Part shown: piece after piece, positions 34,228 through 45,520 of the stretch
Layout of the letters: each line of letters begins with the position of its first letter
Position numbering within the stretch: the stretch's first letter is position 1
Source: Heterotrichella gracilis
Lineage: Eukaryota > Sar > Xanthophyceae > Tribonematales > Xanthonemataceae
Direction of reading: 5' to 3'
Length of the DNA stretch: 57,783 nucleotides
Assembly (NCBI GenBank): GCA_032358255.1
Contig: JAULBX010025663.1
Coordinates: 1 to 57,783, forward strand
Notes under the pieces: model-generated
Told to the model about the DNA's origin: nothing
Seen by the model: only the letters and a program-made list of their open reading frames with translations
Database searches by the model: none
Translations under genes and position numbers: made by a program

Positions 34228-34539
34228 TTAGAGCCATTGCAACTACAGCACGCTGCACTGCACGATTTGAAAGACGATTGTGGGCTGCAGTGCTTGGCAG
34301 CGTCCTTCCCTGTCCGGGAAACGGAGCTTTTTGGCATCACCATACCTGTTGCCGATAACGCTATGCTCATCGAGGTGTGCTCGCCGCGACGGGGATAAAG
34401 TGAGGTTCAGTCGTTGCGCCCAGTGGTTGTCCCTCAACTATTTAGGGTTAGGGTCGAGTCGTGACACTCACGGTTGGTCATGGATGCCCATCTTGTTTTG
34501 TAGGTTGGGGTTCTGGTTGCAACTGCAGTGACCAATTGA
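34228..34539 (+). CDS. Orphan exon pair, unidentified protein end
   Basis: Exon 34228-34374 has a CACAG acceptor and GTGTGC donor and is open in phase 0 for 49 codons (..ASFPVRETELFGITIPVADN..). It joins exon 34504-34539 (TTTTGTAG acceptor, VGVLVATAVTN-stop). No upstream exon was found with matching phase. In the alternative frame the first exon ends at a stop near 34358. I do not recognise the protein; it may be a gene remnant. Confidence 0.3.
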
Positions 34540-35661
34540 GGCAGGGATCTTACACACTGGAGTTATAAGTGACATGCCGGCTGCTTACACCACTTATTGC
34601 GCCGCTGCTGAAGCACGCTGCCAGTGCATGCGTGCATAAACCCAGTTTGAAATTCAAATAGCTTAGCCAGGACGTCACCTGAAAATGCCGTGGCCTCAAT
34701 AGCTAAGACAAATAACATGATCTCCTCCTGTCCTTCTATCACGAGTCGGTCGAGGGGTTATGTGCCTGCTGTGAGTCGTCCATTAAACCCTTCCATTTTA
34801 AATCAAGGCCCTTGTTAGGAAAGTGGGTAAGGATGCCTGCCAGGTTAACTATACCCCCACAAGGGGTAACTCACCCTGGCAGGCATCCTACCCACGTTCC
34901 TAACTAGGGCGCCTGCCAGCGCGCAGATGATCAACGCGGTGCCAACACAGTCTGTCACATTTTAATCATCATAAGTTGCCAGCGCCCGGCAACACAGGTG
35001 CACATTTATAAATAAATTATACAACAGCTTTGTAAGCAATTCCACCACTGTAACAGTTGTGACTGTCACAATCAACTTGATCAAGACTGGAACAGAAGTA
35101 GTAAACTCCACTGGTGGCCCGGGGCGCAAGCATGGGTCCAGTAGACTCCGAGTGAGAAGAAAGTCTAGATGGAGGTATGGGAGAGCACTAGACTCTCTGG
35201 CAGTCCAGCAGCGCTTGAAGTCAATAAGAGGAGGTGGGTGCAATAAAGCACAAGCATAAAGGCAGCGCCATTGGCTGGTAAACCAACACGTTGGGAGTCG
35301 AGAAAGAAATGACAGATATTCCTCAGGATTCGTCAACGCCGCAGTGTGCTGGTGAAAAGCCAATGCCCCCTCTTTGCACAATAGGTCTGTTGACAGATTT
35401 GAAAAACGCACAAGCATACAATGCCGCACACAAGCGTATTTGAAGGGCAATATGGAAAAACTGTGCAAGCACCATTAAAAGACGATATGCAGCACCATTT
35501 TCATAAACGGACAGAAACAATATGGGGAGCTCATAAGAAGCGACATAAATGGGATTAACACAACAACACTAAAATCCAAAATGAAATGTACTGCAGCAGG
35601 CTGGAAACGAATACCAACATAGTGACCCGGAAGAAGCCTGCCAGGGACCATGTTTAGGGTT
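34540..35661. other. Spacer, 3' side of the receptor kinase gene
   Basis: No exon is supported. It includes the hairpin at 34812-34907 and otherwise ordinary mixed sequence. The kinase stop codon itself lies in TTGTAA on the minus strand. Confidence 0.4.
34812..34907. mobile_element. Foldback hairpin, MITE-like
   Basis: The left arm (GTTAGGAA, GTGGGTA, GGATGCCTGCCAGG) is matched by a near-perfect reverse complement on the right (CCTGGCAGGCATCC, TACCCAC, TTCCTAAC). Arms are about 45 bases with almost no loop. No coding capacity. Confidence 0.75.
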
Positions 35662-38600
35662 TTACAACTGGCTGTCAACCACCTGCACATCCTGGATCGA
35701 TCCAAACCCCCCTCCTGCCAACGTCGGCATATTTGGGTTGAGACTGGGTGGCAGCGCCGCATCCTCCACCTCCGGAAATTGGCCCCTGGGGTAAATCAAC
35801 GGGGATTCCTCCATCCTCGGGGATCGCTGCGGGGATTTGGGCAGCTCGTTTTCCTCCTCTGGGGATGACAACATCCCCTGTTCCTCGTCGTTTTGCTCCC
35901 CCTTTGAAGTTGATGAGGCCCCAGGGTCCAGACTGGGCAGGCTGGGGAGGCTGGTTGCCCCGCTGTGGGGGTGGGACCCGATTCGGTCCAGATTTGCTGG
36001 GTCCCCTACAAAATGAATGGAAATAGTTGGAAAATGGATAATATTATGCAGCCTATCCTTAAACAGGCGCGCTTGTTAAGAGGGGTTAACGATGAGAGTA
36101 GAATTGGCATCCTATCCACTCTTTCCCCACTATTCAAGGCAATGCCCTCCTAATCCTAGCACAACAAGCTAGGAATTCTGCAAATCATGCTTGAAGTAAT
36201 AACACCCCTGCCCAGATCATTCAAGGCGTTGCCCTCCCGTCCATCAATCCCGTACCTGTCTGGTCCCCTAGGGATGCCGCGGATCCCTGCTCCCCATCTA
36301 AACCTGTCCCTGGGGATTCCAACCCCTCCTCCTGGACCACCTTAAATGGAGATGTCGACGGGGCGGAGGCCCCTCCAGATTGTGACAATTTGGACCCCTC
36401 CACGCCACCCCCTGCCACATTCGAGATTGACTCCCCCTCGGAATGTGCCCCCCTCTCCAGATCGACATCTGGCCCGGCCCCCAGAGAATTTGGCCCCTCG
36501 TGGTGGTCCACATCAAAGGGGGAAATTGTGGGCTCTGAGGAATTGGCCCTCAGGGTCTGCTGGGAGTTCCAGAGGACGCCTAGGGATACCCTAGGGTTTT
36601 TGGGCATGGCCCAGCTGGACTGCTTGTGCTCCAGAAATGTGAGGACCTCCGAAATTTCGGGCCTATTTTGGTAGTCCGCCTTGGTGCAGGCCTTGATGAG
36701 GCCCGCGATGGAGGCGGGGCACTCTCCCGGAACCCTACACAAGGGTATAAGGGCGGGATTAGGGTTTCGGATTTGGATGGAGCGTTATGGCAAGGTTGCG
36801 TCCGTGAAGCACAGGGGAAGGGGCACATGAAACCCTTGGGTAGGGTGTGTGACATCAGGAGGGCGCACACAGGTGAAACCCTTAGGTGGGGTTTATCAAC
36901 AGTCTGGAGTGGGGCAGGCCTGTGGCAGACAAACAAAGCCCTAGGGTCAAAACCCTACGTAAGGTTTTTCTAATCTGGTCAGGGTTTAGGGTTTAGGGTG
37001 TGCGGCTGCGTACTTGACTGGCCTCAGCTGCCTGTTGTGCGGGGGTGCCTGCCGAAGGGTTTTCCCCAAAGTAATTAGGGTTTGGGTTTAGGGTTTAAGC
37101 TTAGGGTTTAGGGTGTGCGGCTACGTACTCGATTGGCCTCAGCTGCCTGTTGTGCGGCGGTACCTCCCCTGTCACAATCTCCCACAGCAGCACCCCATAG
37201 CTGTACACATCAGCACGGGGGGTCACAGTGGTGCCTGCAGCAAGGGCGAGGGACAGAAATGTCAAGCAAAATGAGATGGCATAAGCCTGTGCTGCGCTTG
37301 GATGCTGTTTTTGAAAATAATACTAGGATGGGGGGAGGCGAAACCCTACGAAAACCTAGCAATCTCCCACAGCAGCACCCCATGGCTGTACACATCAGCA
37401 CGGGGGGTCACCGTGGTGCCTGCAGGGAAGGGTGAGTAAGAAACGCTTGTTGCTGACTCCAGCACAAGCTGCCAGAGGGAGCGTAAAACCCTACCCCAAC
37501 CCTAGCAAAGCCTGTTCCGCTCTGCAGCTTGGGTGCCGCCATCTGCCATACCCATGATTGGTTAAATCAGCCCAAATAAAACCTAAATTAGGTTTTCCCA
37601 CCCACCTAGAATGACCTCCGGCGCCATCCATCCCCAGGTTCCCTTGTTGGCCACAGATGTCCGAGCCGCAGTCCCCGTCAAAACGTGCGCAATTCCCACA
37701 TCGCCCACTTTCGCCATCCACCGCCCGGTCCGCTGGTACGATTCCCCCCCTGCCTCCCCATTTGGCTGCCCTAAACTCCCCCCCTGGCCTGAGGGGGTTT
37801 GTCGGGGCGGGGGGGCGCACAAGAGGATGTTGGCAGATTTCACGTCAAGGTGGAGTATGCTACGGGAATGGAGGAAGTGGATTCCCCGTGCCACGTCGAC
37901 CGCGATATCGCACCCCCTGCACGCGGGTCACCCATGTCAGTTAGGGTTTGTTTAGGGTACAGGTTGGTGTATTTCCCTTTCCTGCTTTGCACGCTTCCCT
38001 CGGATGAGGAACCGCCCCATTTGGAGGACATTATTATTCATAAACTAATGTTATTAAGAAAGGTGATCAACTGCCGCTTACCCATTGTATCAATCCACCC
38101 CCATGCGGTTGACCGCCTGCCGCAGCGAACCCCCTTACATCAACCCCTTCAAAATGACCACGATTTCCCAATGAATGCTGGACCCCAGGCACTTAATTGA
38201 TCATTTTGATGTGACTTTTCCTTTTGATGAAAACCAAAAAGCCATGCCCAGTCAGCCCTAAATACTTCCCCACTTACCCGTTGTACCAATCCACCTCCAT
38301 GCGGTTCAGCGCCTGGCGCAGCGAACCCCCCTCCATCAATTCCATCAAAATGACCACGATTTCCCGATGGATACTGGCCCCAAGAAACTGGACAATGTTG
38401 GTGGAAGCCGCCTCCAGCAGTACTGTGATTTCGTTGAAGATGGCGGTGAGGGAGGTGGGTCCCTGGGGATCGAAGACGGTGGAGGCGGGGAGGATTTTCA
38501 CCGCGCACTGGCACTGGTGCTTCTTGGAATAGCCCTTGTACACCTGGACGGGAGAAAGGAAGAAATGTAGGGGAGGGAAGAGGAAATGGACAGAGACCAA

Positions 38601-41600
38601 ATACCGCGCAGCTTGACTTGCAGATGGTGGGCACTGATCCCTACCCAGGGTATTGCACGGCTGCTCACCTTGCCAAACCCTAAACTCTAAACCCTAAACC
38701 CTAACTTCCACCTTCCCCTGAGAGCACATATCTGCCCAGGATATTGCATTGATCCTAAAACCCTGAAACCCTACGCCCTAGGCCCTAAACCCTGATGTCT
38801 CACCTTGCCAAAGGCCCCTTCCTCCAGCAGCACGTCCCTGCCGGTGGGTGTGGTGGCGATGATGATGTCATCCAGGGGCACATGCCATTCGCAGTGGAGA
38901 ACCTAAACCCTAAACCCTAAAATTCTCACCTTGCCAAAGGCCCCTTCCCCCAGCAGCACATCCCTGCCGGTGGGTGTGGTTGCGATGATGATATCATCAA
39001 GTGGCACGTGCCACTCGCAGTGCAGCACCTCAGCCAGCATCCCATCCAGCGCTGCAATGATCTCCCCTGTGGATGGGTGTGTTCGCGTGTGGGTAACGTG
39101 AGCAAGTACTGTTTGCCGTGTGAGTACTGTAAGAATATAACTGTATGCATATCAATACTGTGAGCACAGTACGGTTTGCATGTTAGTATTGCAGAACCTC
39201 TGCCAGCATCCCATCCACCGCTGCATTGGTCTTCCCTGCGTATGCATGCGCATGTGGGTGATAGGGGAAATCAGCGACTATGGGTTGCAACGTGCGTATA
39301 CACTAGCCAATACAGTCCTATTAACAAGACTTCGCTACCCACCTGTCTCCGATGACGTGGCAGAGCTAGGCGAACCAGCCTCCAACTCCTCCACTGCCAT
39401 CCCCCGCCGCTTGCTGCTTGTCATCCTCACAACAGCCTTCAGTTCAGAAGCTGGATCCAGGCCCAATAATCGGGCCGCCATTTTGGCGGAATCGCTTTTC
39501 AGCAGCTGGGGATGGGATGGGGTCCCCGGGAACATGATGGTGGGGATTGGGCTGAGGGGTTTTGGGGCCCAGTCCTCCTCGCCAGCTAGGGTTTCTTGGG
39601 GGTCGAAGGGTGCGCCGGTTTCGGGGTCGTGGTGGTCTGAGTGGTCGTAAAATTGGAGGTCGTGGTGGTCGGGTGGGTTGTCGGGTTTGGTGGGGGTGGG
39701 GGGTGGGGCCTGGCCGGGAAGGGGTGGTTGGTGGGTAACCATGCATGTGTCATAATAATGATGATAGATTTGGGGGTGGGAGACGTAGCCGCAATGGATT
39801 GAAGCACGAAATGCAATGGATTTTATTAATGAAAATATATGTTAATTAAAATGGAATTGCAATGGTAGCAAGCCAAGTCTCTTCCTTTGAAAGACTAGAA
39901 CGCCTTTCAAAATGGAGTACAAAAAATGAAAAACTCGTACATGAGGCGCAATTTACCAAGGGGTTGTATGATGGTGGTGGTGGCTTTTCTCGTACCGTCA
40001 CTTTTGTGCGCCTCCCCTTTCTTCTAAACACCACCACCCCCACCACAATCCCCACCAGCGCCATGCCAGCCACCGCACCCACAGCCCCTGCCACCACCGC
40101 CACATGGCTGCTGGTGGGGGCTGGTGGGGGTGGTGGGGGTGGCGGCGGCGGTGGTGGTAGCAGTGGTGTAGGTGGGCTTGGCACACCGTGGGGGGTGGGG
40201 TCGGGGGTGGGTTCGGGCTGCAGAGGGGAGGATACAGGTTTAGGGCTTGGGGTTGAGGGTTGAGTGCACAGGGAAAGAAACTGGTTTTAAGATGTAATGT
40301 GTAGGGTATTGGATTGAGTGCAGCCCAAGGGTAGTAAGATAACAAAAGTATATAAATAATGATAATAATACCATGCCCACATGCGCGCACCTCTGGCAAC
40401 CCTGCCGCATCCCTGAGCGCCCTTTAGGGTTTAGGGTTTGGGGTTCAGGGTACCATGGCCACATGCACGTACCTCTGGCAATCCTGCCGAATCCCTAAGC
40501 TCCCTTTCCGCAACCACAAGTGATTAGTTTTAGTAGGTGTAAACCTTAAGGCAGGGTTAGGTTTATTGCCACGCATACCTCTGGCAAGCCCTATGCCAGG
40601 CTTTATGGGCTCAAGGGTTTGTTATTTAGGCCAAAGCATACCACTGGCAAGCCTTATGCCAGGTTTTTTAGGGTTTCCGGGGTGCGCAACTCTGGCAACC
40701 CTGCCGCATACCTGAGCTCCATTTAGGGTTTAGGGTTTGGGGTTCAGGGTATTATGGCCACATGCGCGCACCTCTGGCAAGCCTGCTGCAGCTCGGAGCT
40801 CCCTTTCCGCCACCACAATGGAGGAGTTTTGGTAGGTGCAAAATGCCAGCAAATTCGCCACATCAGGGCGCGTCAACGAGGGGGGGTAAAATTGGCCCCC
40901 TAGCCAGATTTCCCTGGTTATCACCCCTTGAGGGTAGACAACGGCATCCAGGTAGTATATTACGGATGAGCAGGCGAGGGTTCCCCCCGTTACGTTTGCG
41001 CTGTTAGCGGGCCCTTGCACCACCACCTGTGGATGGAGGGGGGTAATGGTGGGTGGTCAGGGTGTGGTGTGTGTATGTGGAGAGGGAGGGGAGAGGGAGG
41101 GGTCATTTGGGGGGTACATGCAGTGGACCCTGTGCAGTGGGGCCATTGATGTGGAGATGCTGAAGGTGAACACTAATATCGGGGAACAGGCGTGCCCCCC
41201 ACCAACCACCGCACATGCGCGTATGCATGCCTGCTCCCCTAGCCCCCTAAAACCCTACACCCTGAACCACGCACCGTTCCGCCTGGCCCAAAGCTGAACC
41301 GCAGCGTGGCCGCGTTGCCAAGCGAATCCACCTCCCCCACCGCCACCAGATCCAGCCGGCAGTAGGCATCCGCCAGCTGTAAGTAGTATGGCACCGACCT
41401 CCAAAACCCTAAACCCTAAATCACACCCGTGCTTTGCATGCTTAGGTACATTTTTGGTTTTTCTAAATGCATGGGTCCGCACCGTTCCGCCTGGCCCAAA
41501 GCTGGACCGCAGCGTGGCCGCGTCGCCAGGCGAATCCACCTCCTCCACCGCCACCAGATCCAGCAGGCAGTATGCATCCGCCAGCTGGATGTAGTAGGGC

Positions 41601-44600
41601 ATTGACCCTAAACCCTAAATCCACACCCGTGCTTTGCATGCCTAGGTAGATTTGTTTTCCTTCTAAATGCGTGTCATCGCACCGTGCATGCTTAGGTTGA
41701 TTTTGTTTGCTTTCCTAAATGCGTGTGATCGCACCGTTCCGCCTGGCCCAAAGCTGAACCGCAGCGTGGCCGCGTCGCCAGGCAAATCCACCTCCGTGTC
41801 CATGTTTATGTGTATCATTACGTATGCATGCTCGCTCCCCTGGCCCCTGAAACCCTAAACTCTGAATTACACACCGTTCCGCCTGGCCCAAAGCTGAACC
41901 GCAGCGTGGCAGCGTCGCCAGGCGAATCCACCTCCCCCACCGCCACCAGATCCAGCAGGCAGTACGCATCCGCCAGCTGTAAGTAGTAGGGCACCGACCC
42001 CACCAGGCTGGCGTTTCCGGAGGAGGTTTCGCCTGGCGCTGACTTGGTGTCATTGGATTGGGTCGCCAGGCTGGCGATGTTCACCCCTGCAGGGGGGGGC
42101 AAGGGGGGGCATGTGCACGGGCGTTATAGATAGCGAGTGGATGGTATGGGTGAAACAAGCTGTGTTTAGAGTTTAGGGTTTATAGGTTAATTTGACTCCT
42201 TACCTGCTCACTTGCCAACGAACCTGTTTTACATTTTGACAGAACAAGGTTGTTGTGGAACAGCACCGTGGAGCACCATCGCGCCCAGAAAACCATAACC
42301 CCCAAAACCTAAACCCTCAACCCTAATCGCGCCCAAAAGATATTCCCTCCGCTTACCTCGCGCCCCGGCAAACTCCTCCCACTGCGCATTGCCTGCCGCC
42401 AGCAGAGTGATGGCAAGTTGGGGATCAGCCAGGTAATCCCAAATCCCCGAGAGTTTCAGGACCACCACCTGCCAGGCCATGTTGGGGTCTGCCAGCAAGG
42501 CGGACTGGATGCTGGTCCCGTTACATTGCTGCAAGGAGAAGACATGATTGTAAAAAATGGCGGGGTTGCTTGTTGAATTTTGGCATGATTACTAAGCTCA
42601 GAATGGATGCTGGTCCCATTGGATGGCTGCAAGGGGAGGGGAATGTTGGTTAGAATGCTGCGGAAATGTTTTTAATGCTCAATTATGGGTGCTGGGTCCC
42701 GTTGCGTTGTTGCAGGGGGGTTAAGATGTGGGTTGGAATGCTGAGGGGATATATGTTGGGGTCTGCCAGCAAAGGCGGACTGGATGCTGGTCCCGTTACA
42801 TTGCTGCAGGGAGGGAGATTTGCTGGAACATGCTTGCTACGTGAGCACAAATTGAATAATGCTCGCTACACTGGAAAGAGTGTCAGTTAAGCCTTGGCTC
42901 TAGGACTGGGGTGAGGCATACCCAGACATGCTAACCTGGCTTCGAAGCTGGGTAGCAAATACTTACAATGGCAGGGTTGAGATTGGATTGCAACAGACCC
43001 AGCTGAGCACCCGCCTGCATGCACATGCACAAGCATACCACCACCACCACCATTACCACCACCACCACCACCATTACCACCACCACCACCACCACCACCA
43101 CCACCCACAAACACGCCACCACCACCACCACCACCACCAATATGCACACGCACAAGAACACCACCACCACAACAACCACCATCACAACCACCACCCACGT
43201 GCACGCCACCGCCACCATCAGTCCACCCACCACCCATTCCCTCCCCACCCCACCCACCGCAAGCTCGTAGTCCTTGGGGATGCCCTCCTTCTCCAGAACC
43301 CCCAGGTTTTCCACCGGGTCCCAGCTTTGTTCCGGCAGCATGACTACATCAACTGTGTAGATGGCAGATGAGTTGCACACCAGGGCGGCTGGGGGGCCAA
43401 GGGGGGCAACTGGGGAGGGATAGGGGGACTGTGATACCAGTTGGACCTGAAAACGGGGAAGAAAATGCGTGTGGTTTATGGGTGAGTGTGGATACAGATG
43501 GGTTGCACACCAGAGAACCCATACACATCGGGGACCCAGGCACAGCTACGGCCGGGACCCAAAATCACCCACCCCCTCAACCACGCCACTGCACACCCAC
43601 ACGCAGTGGAGGATGGATGCCTTGCCTTGCCCACTACCACGCACCTGGTCAAGGGAGGCATTGTCATCGCCAGTAGACCAGTCGCCATTTGTGACATATG
43701 CCAAGCTGGCCATTAAACACTTACCCCACTTGCCCCATGCAACACAGACCACCCCCACCTCCCCCATTCAACCCTGCCACCCCCCACCCCTCCCGTTCCC
43801 TCCCTCTACCACCAGCATACCCTGAACACCAACACCCTACACGCACCTCGTCAAAGGAGGCGTTATAGTGCAGCATGAGCGGCCAGTCGCTCTTGGTGAC
43901 ATAAGCCAGTTGGCTGTTGAAAACATAACCCCCCTGGCCCGCCAGTGCAAGGGAGGTGGTATCATCAATGAACCCAGGGGTCATCATATACAGCAGCGCG
44001 GGGAGGGATGCGGAAACAGCGGAGGAGGGGAGGTCGCTGGCGTTGGCTGGGAGAAACCACAAGCAAGGGTTTTGTCAGGGGGAGGGAGGAGTGCGTGGTA
44101 TGTGGCGGGTGGGTGCAGCAGCACACTGTGTGCCCTTGATTAGTGTCTGGCCCCGTCACCCAAGTCCCCACTTGCAATTGCTTCATGGTCGAGGTCGGCG
44201 GCACCTGGTATACCCTTGGCTAGGGTTTTGGCCCCACACCTGCTACTGCCTACGCACTGGACCCTTGATCCGTCACCATAAACAGCATGCGGATAAGCCC
44301 CAGCCCAAACCGTCAACAATCAACCCTTAACCCTAGACTAGGGTTTGACCCCGCACTTGCTATAGCCCACGCCCTGTATCATCCATGACCACAACGAGCG
44401 TGAAGTTGAGCCCAGCTGGGTCCAACCCTAAACCCTAAACCCTTAACTAGGGTTTGGCCCCGCACTTGCTATAGCCCACGCAGTGTACCCCTCATTTGTC
44501 ACCACAAACAGCATGCGGTTGAGGCCAAGTGCAAACCCTAAGCACTAAACTCTTAAGTAGGGTTTTTAAGGTTGAGACTAGCCTAATCCTCTAAACCCTT

Positions 44601-45520
44601 GACTAGGGTTTAGCCCCGCACCTGCTCAAGCCCATGCCCTGTATCCCTCATCCATGACCACAACGAGCGTGAGCTTGAGCCCAGCTGGGTCCAACCCCTA
44701 AACCCTTAACTAGGTTTTGGCCCCGCACCTGCTCAAGCCCACGCCCTGTACCTCTCATCCATGACCACAAAGAGCGTAAACTTGAGCCCAGCTGGGTCCA
44801 ACCCTAAAACCCTTAACTAGGGTTTGGCCCCGCACCTGCTAGAGCCCACGTGCTGTACCCCTCATCCGTCACCACAAGCAGCGTGCGGTTGTGGTCAGGC
44901 CCAAACCCTAACCCTAAACCCTAAACCCTAAATGCCATCACACCTGCTGCCGCCCACGCGCTGTACCCCTCATCCGTCACCACAAACAGCGTGAGGTTGA
45001 GCCCCGGCCTGTCCAGTAGCGTCCGCAGGCGGGTGGTGGAGGCAGCTGCTCGGTAAGTGCTGGTGCCCGGGAGGGACTGCAGGGACTGCCATATGGTGGT
45101 GGTGCAGGGGGCCTGCGGTAGGAGGTGGGGGGAGGGGGGTGCAGGGGGGGTGGGGGGTGCTGATGCCGGGGAAGCAGTGGACTGACAGATGGTGGTGGTG
45201 CAGGGGGCCTGCGGTGGGGGGTGGGAGGCGTGGGGGGTGAAGGGGTTGCAAGGGGGGAGAGGGGGTCGGTGCAGGTGCTGAGCAGAAAATAGAGCCAGTA
45301 TTGGTGCGTTAAACCCTAAACCCTAAAACAGGGTGCATAGGGTTTGTGCAGGGAATCCTATACCCTGGGTCCCCACCTGCGGCACCGCTGCTGGCTGCGC
45401 CTCCCCCACAAGGAGCGCTGTGAACAGCAGGCAAGTGAGTGACTGCCAGGTGGCAGGCCGCCAGCCCCCAACACGTGTGTGCGCTCTCATTAGTGGGGGA
45501 GAAGCTGCATGTTCAGACAT
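35662..45520 (-). CDS. Receptor-like kinase: two fasciclin domains, TM, TKL kinase
   Basis: Sixteen exons: 45520-45377, 45112-44944, 44046-43847, 43446-43258, 43014-42967, 42528-42357, 42086-41875, 41026-40772, 40217-39996, 39709-39343, 39066-38930, 38543-38278, 37916-37606, 37234-37129, 36734-36256, 36005-35662; phases close to 1206 aa. Exon 1 encodes a signal peptide (WQSLTCLLFTALLVGEAQP). FAS1-like domain 1 spans about 65-235 (LNLTLFVVTDEGYSAW, LLYMMTPGF, IYTVDVVMLP). FAS1-like domain 2 spans about 245-455 (LAITLLAAGNAQWEEF, VIYYLDAVVYPQ). A proline run precedes one TM helix (about 502-526) with FRRKGRR on the inner side. The kinase (about 695-970) has LGEGAFGKVYKG, AVKIL, HLDVKSANILL, VGDVGIAHVL, GTWGWMAPEV and DVYSYGVLLWEIVTG, as in TKL kinases. 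HRD is HLD and DFG is DVG; catalytic Lys, Asp, Asn and Asp remain. The tail is acidic and Ser/Pro-rich. Probably surface sensing of wall or adhesion state; ligand unknown. Confidence 0.87.
36047..36080 (+). repeat. Short dispersed repeat, copy B
   Basis: TGCAGCCTATCCTTAAACAG and the following GCGCGCTTGTTAAG match copy A at 804-837 with a few changes. It lies in the last intron of the receptor kinase gene. Confidence 0.6.
37008..37065 (-). repeat. Donor-side copy of kinase exon 14
   Basis: The end of exon 14 (CCGCACAACAGGCAGCTGAG, then GCCAGTCAA against GCCAATCGA) recurs with a GTACGCAG donor. TTTAGGGTTT tracts lie between the copies. The matching acceptor-side copy is at about 37347-37425. 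Confidence 0.85.
37347..37425 (-). repeat. Acceptor-side copy of kinase exon 14
   Basis: A CTGCAG acceptor and GCACCACGGTGACCCCCCGT plus about 45 further bases copy the start of exon 14 (TTVTPRADVYSYGVLLWEI, here ..YSHGVLLWEI) upstream of the working exon at 37234. Confidence 0.9.
38078..38172 (-). repeat. Donor-side copy of kinase exon 12
   Basis: About 90 bases repeat the end of exon 12 (REIVVILMELMEGGSLRQAL region), decayed, followed by GGTAAG. The working donor is at 38277. Confidence 0.85.
38811..38903 (-). repeat. Donor-side copy of kinase exon 11
   Basis: The P-loop exon end (DDIIIATTPTGRDVLL.EGAFGK) recurs with a GTGAGA donor. Here LGEGAFGK reads LEEGAFGK. A short stub of the same end sits near 38667. 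CCCTAAACCC tracts intervene. Confidence 0.9.
40389..40725 (-). repeat. Five donor-side copies of kinase exon 8
   Basis: The exon 8 end ERELRAAAGLPE recurs with varying length near 40390, 40471, 40579, 40640 and 40688. Most copies are followed by GTGCG or GTACGT donors and separated by TTTAGGG-like tracts. The working end is at 40772. Confidence 0.85.
41272..41795 (-). repeat. Three donor-side copies of kinase exon 7
   Basis: Copies end at about 41272, 41478 and 41733. They repeat up to 42 codons of exon 7 (ADAYCLLDLVAVGEVDSPGD..FGPGGT), each followed by GTGCG. Two copies start beside CCCTAAACCCTAAA. Confidence 0.92.
42600..42810 (-). repeat. Three acceptor-side copies of kinase exon 6
   Basis: Copies near 42610, 42700 and 42800 carry CTGCAG/TTGCAG plus CAATGTAACGGGACCAGCAT or a close variant. 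The last extends through TCCAGTCCGCCTTTGCTGGC, with one base inserted. The working exon starts at 42528. Confidence 0.88.
42894..42966 (-). repeat. 73-bp dispersed repeat, copy 2, ending on a splice donor
   Basis: It matches 1-73. On the minus strand its first bases GTAAGTATTTGCTACCC form the donor of kinase exon 5 (43014-42967). The repeat therefore starts exactly at the exon boundary, as introner elements do. Confidence 0.65.
43036..43190. repeat. CAC/GTG microsatellite
   Basis: Interrupted (CAC)n tracts lie in kinase intron 4, close to the acceptor of exon 5. Long open frames here are an artefact of the repeat. Confidence 0.95.
43643..43715 (-). repeat. Donor-side copy of kinase exon 3
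   Basis: A diverged copy of the exon 3 end (QLAYVTKSDWPLMLHYNASFDE reads SLAYVTNGDWS..DNASLDQ) is followed by GTGCG. The working end is at 43847. Confidence 0.8.
44222..44944 (-). repeat. Six donor-side copies of kinase exon 2 (FAS1 core)
   Basis: Six extra copies of the exon 2 end (LNLTLFVVTDEGYSAWAAAG) occur, ending near 44238, 44352, 44464, 44621, 44726 and 44836. They are spaced about 105-157 bp apart with CCCTAAACCC/CTAGGGTTT tracts between. Each keeps a GTG(C/T)G-type donor. The working end is at 44944. An acceptor-side copy of the same exon lies near 45187-45215. Confidence 0.92.

Noticed and set aside
42928-43380. Poly-His and poly-Val open frames
   Set aside because: They are translations of the CAC/GTG microsatellite in an intron.
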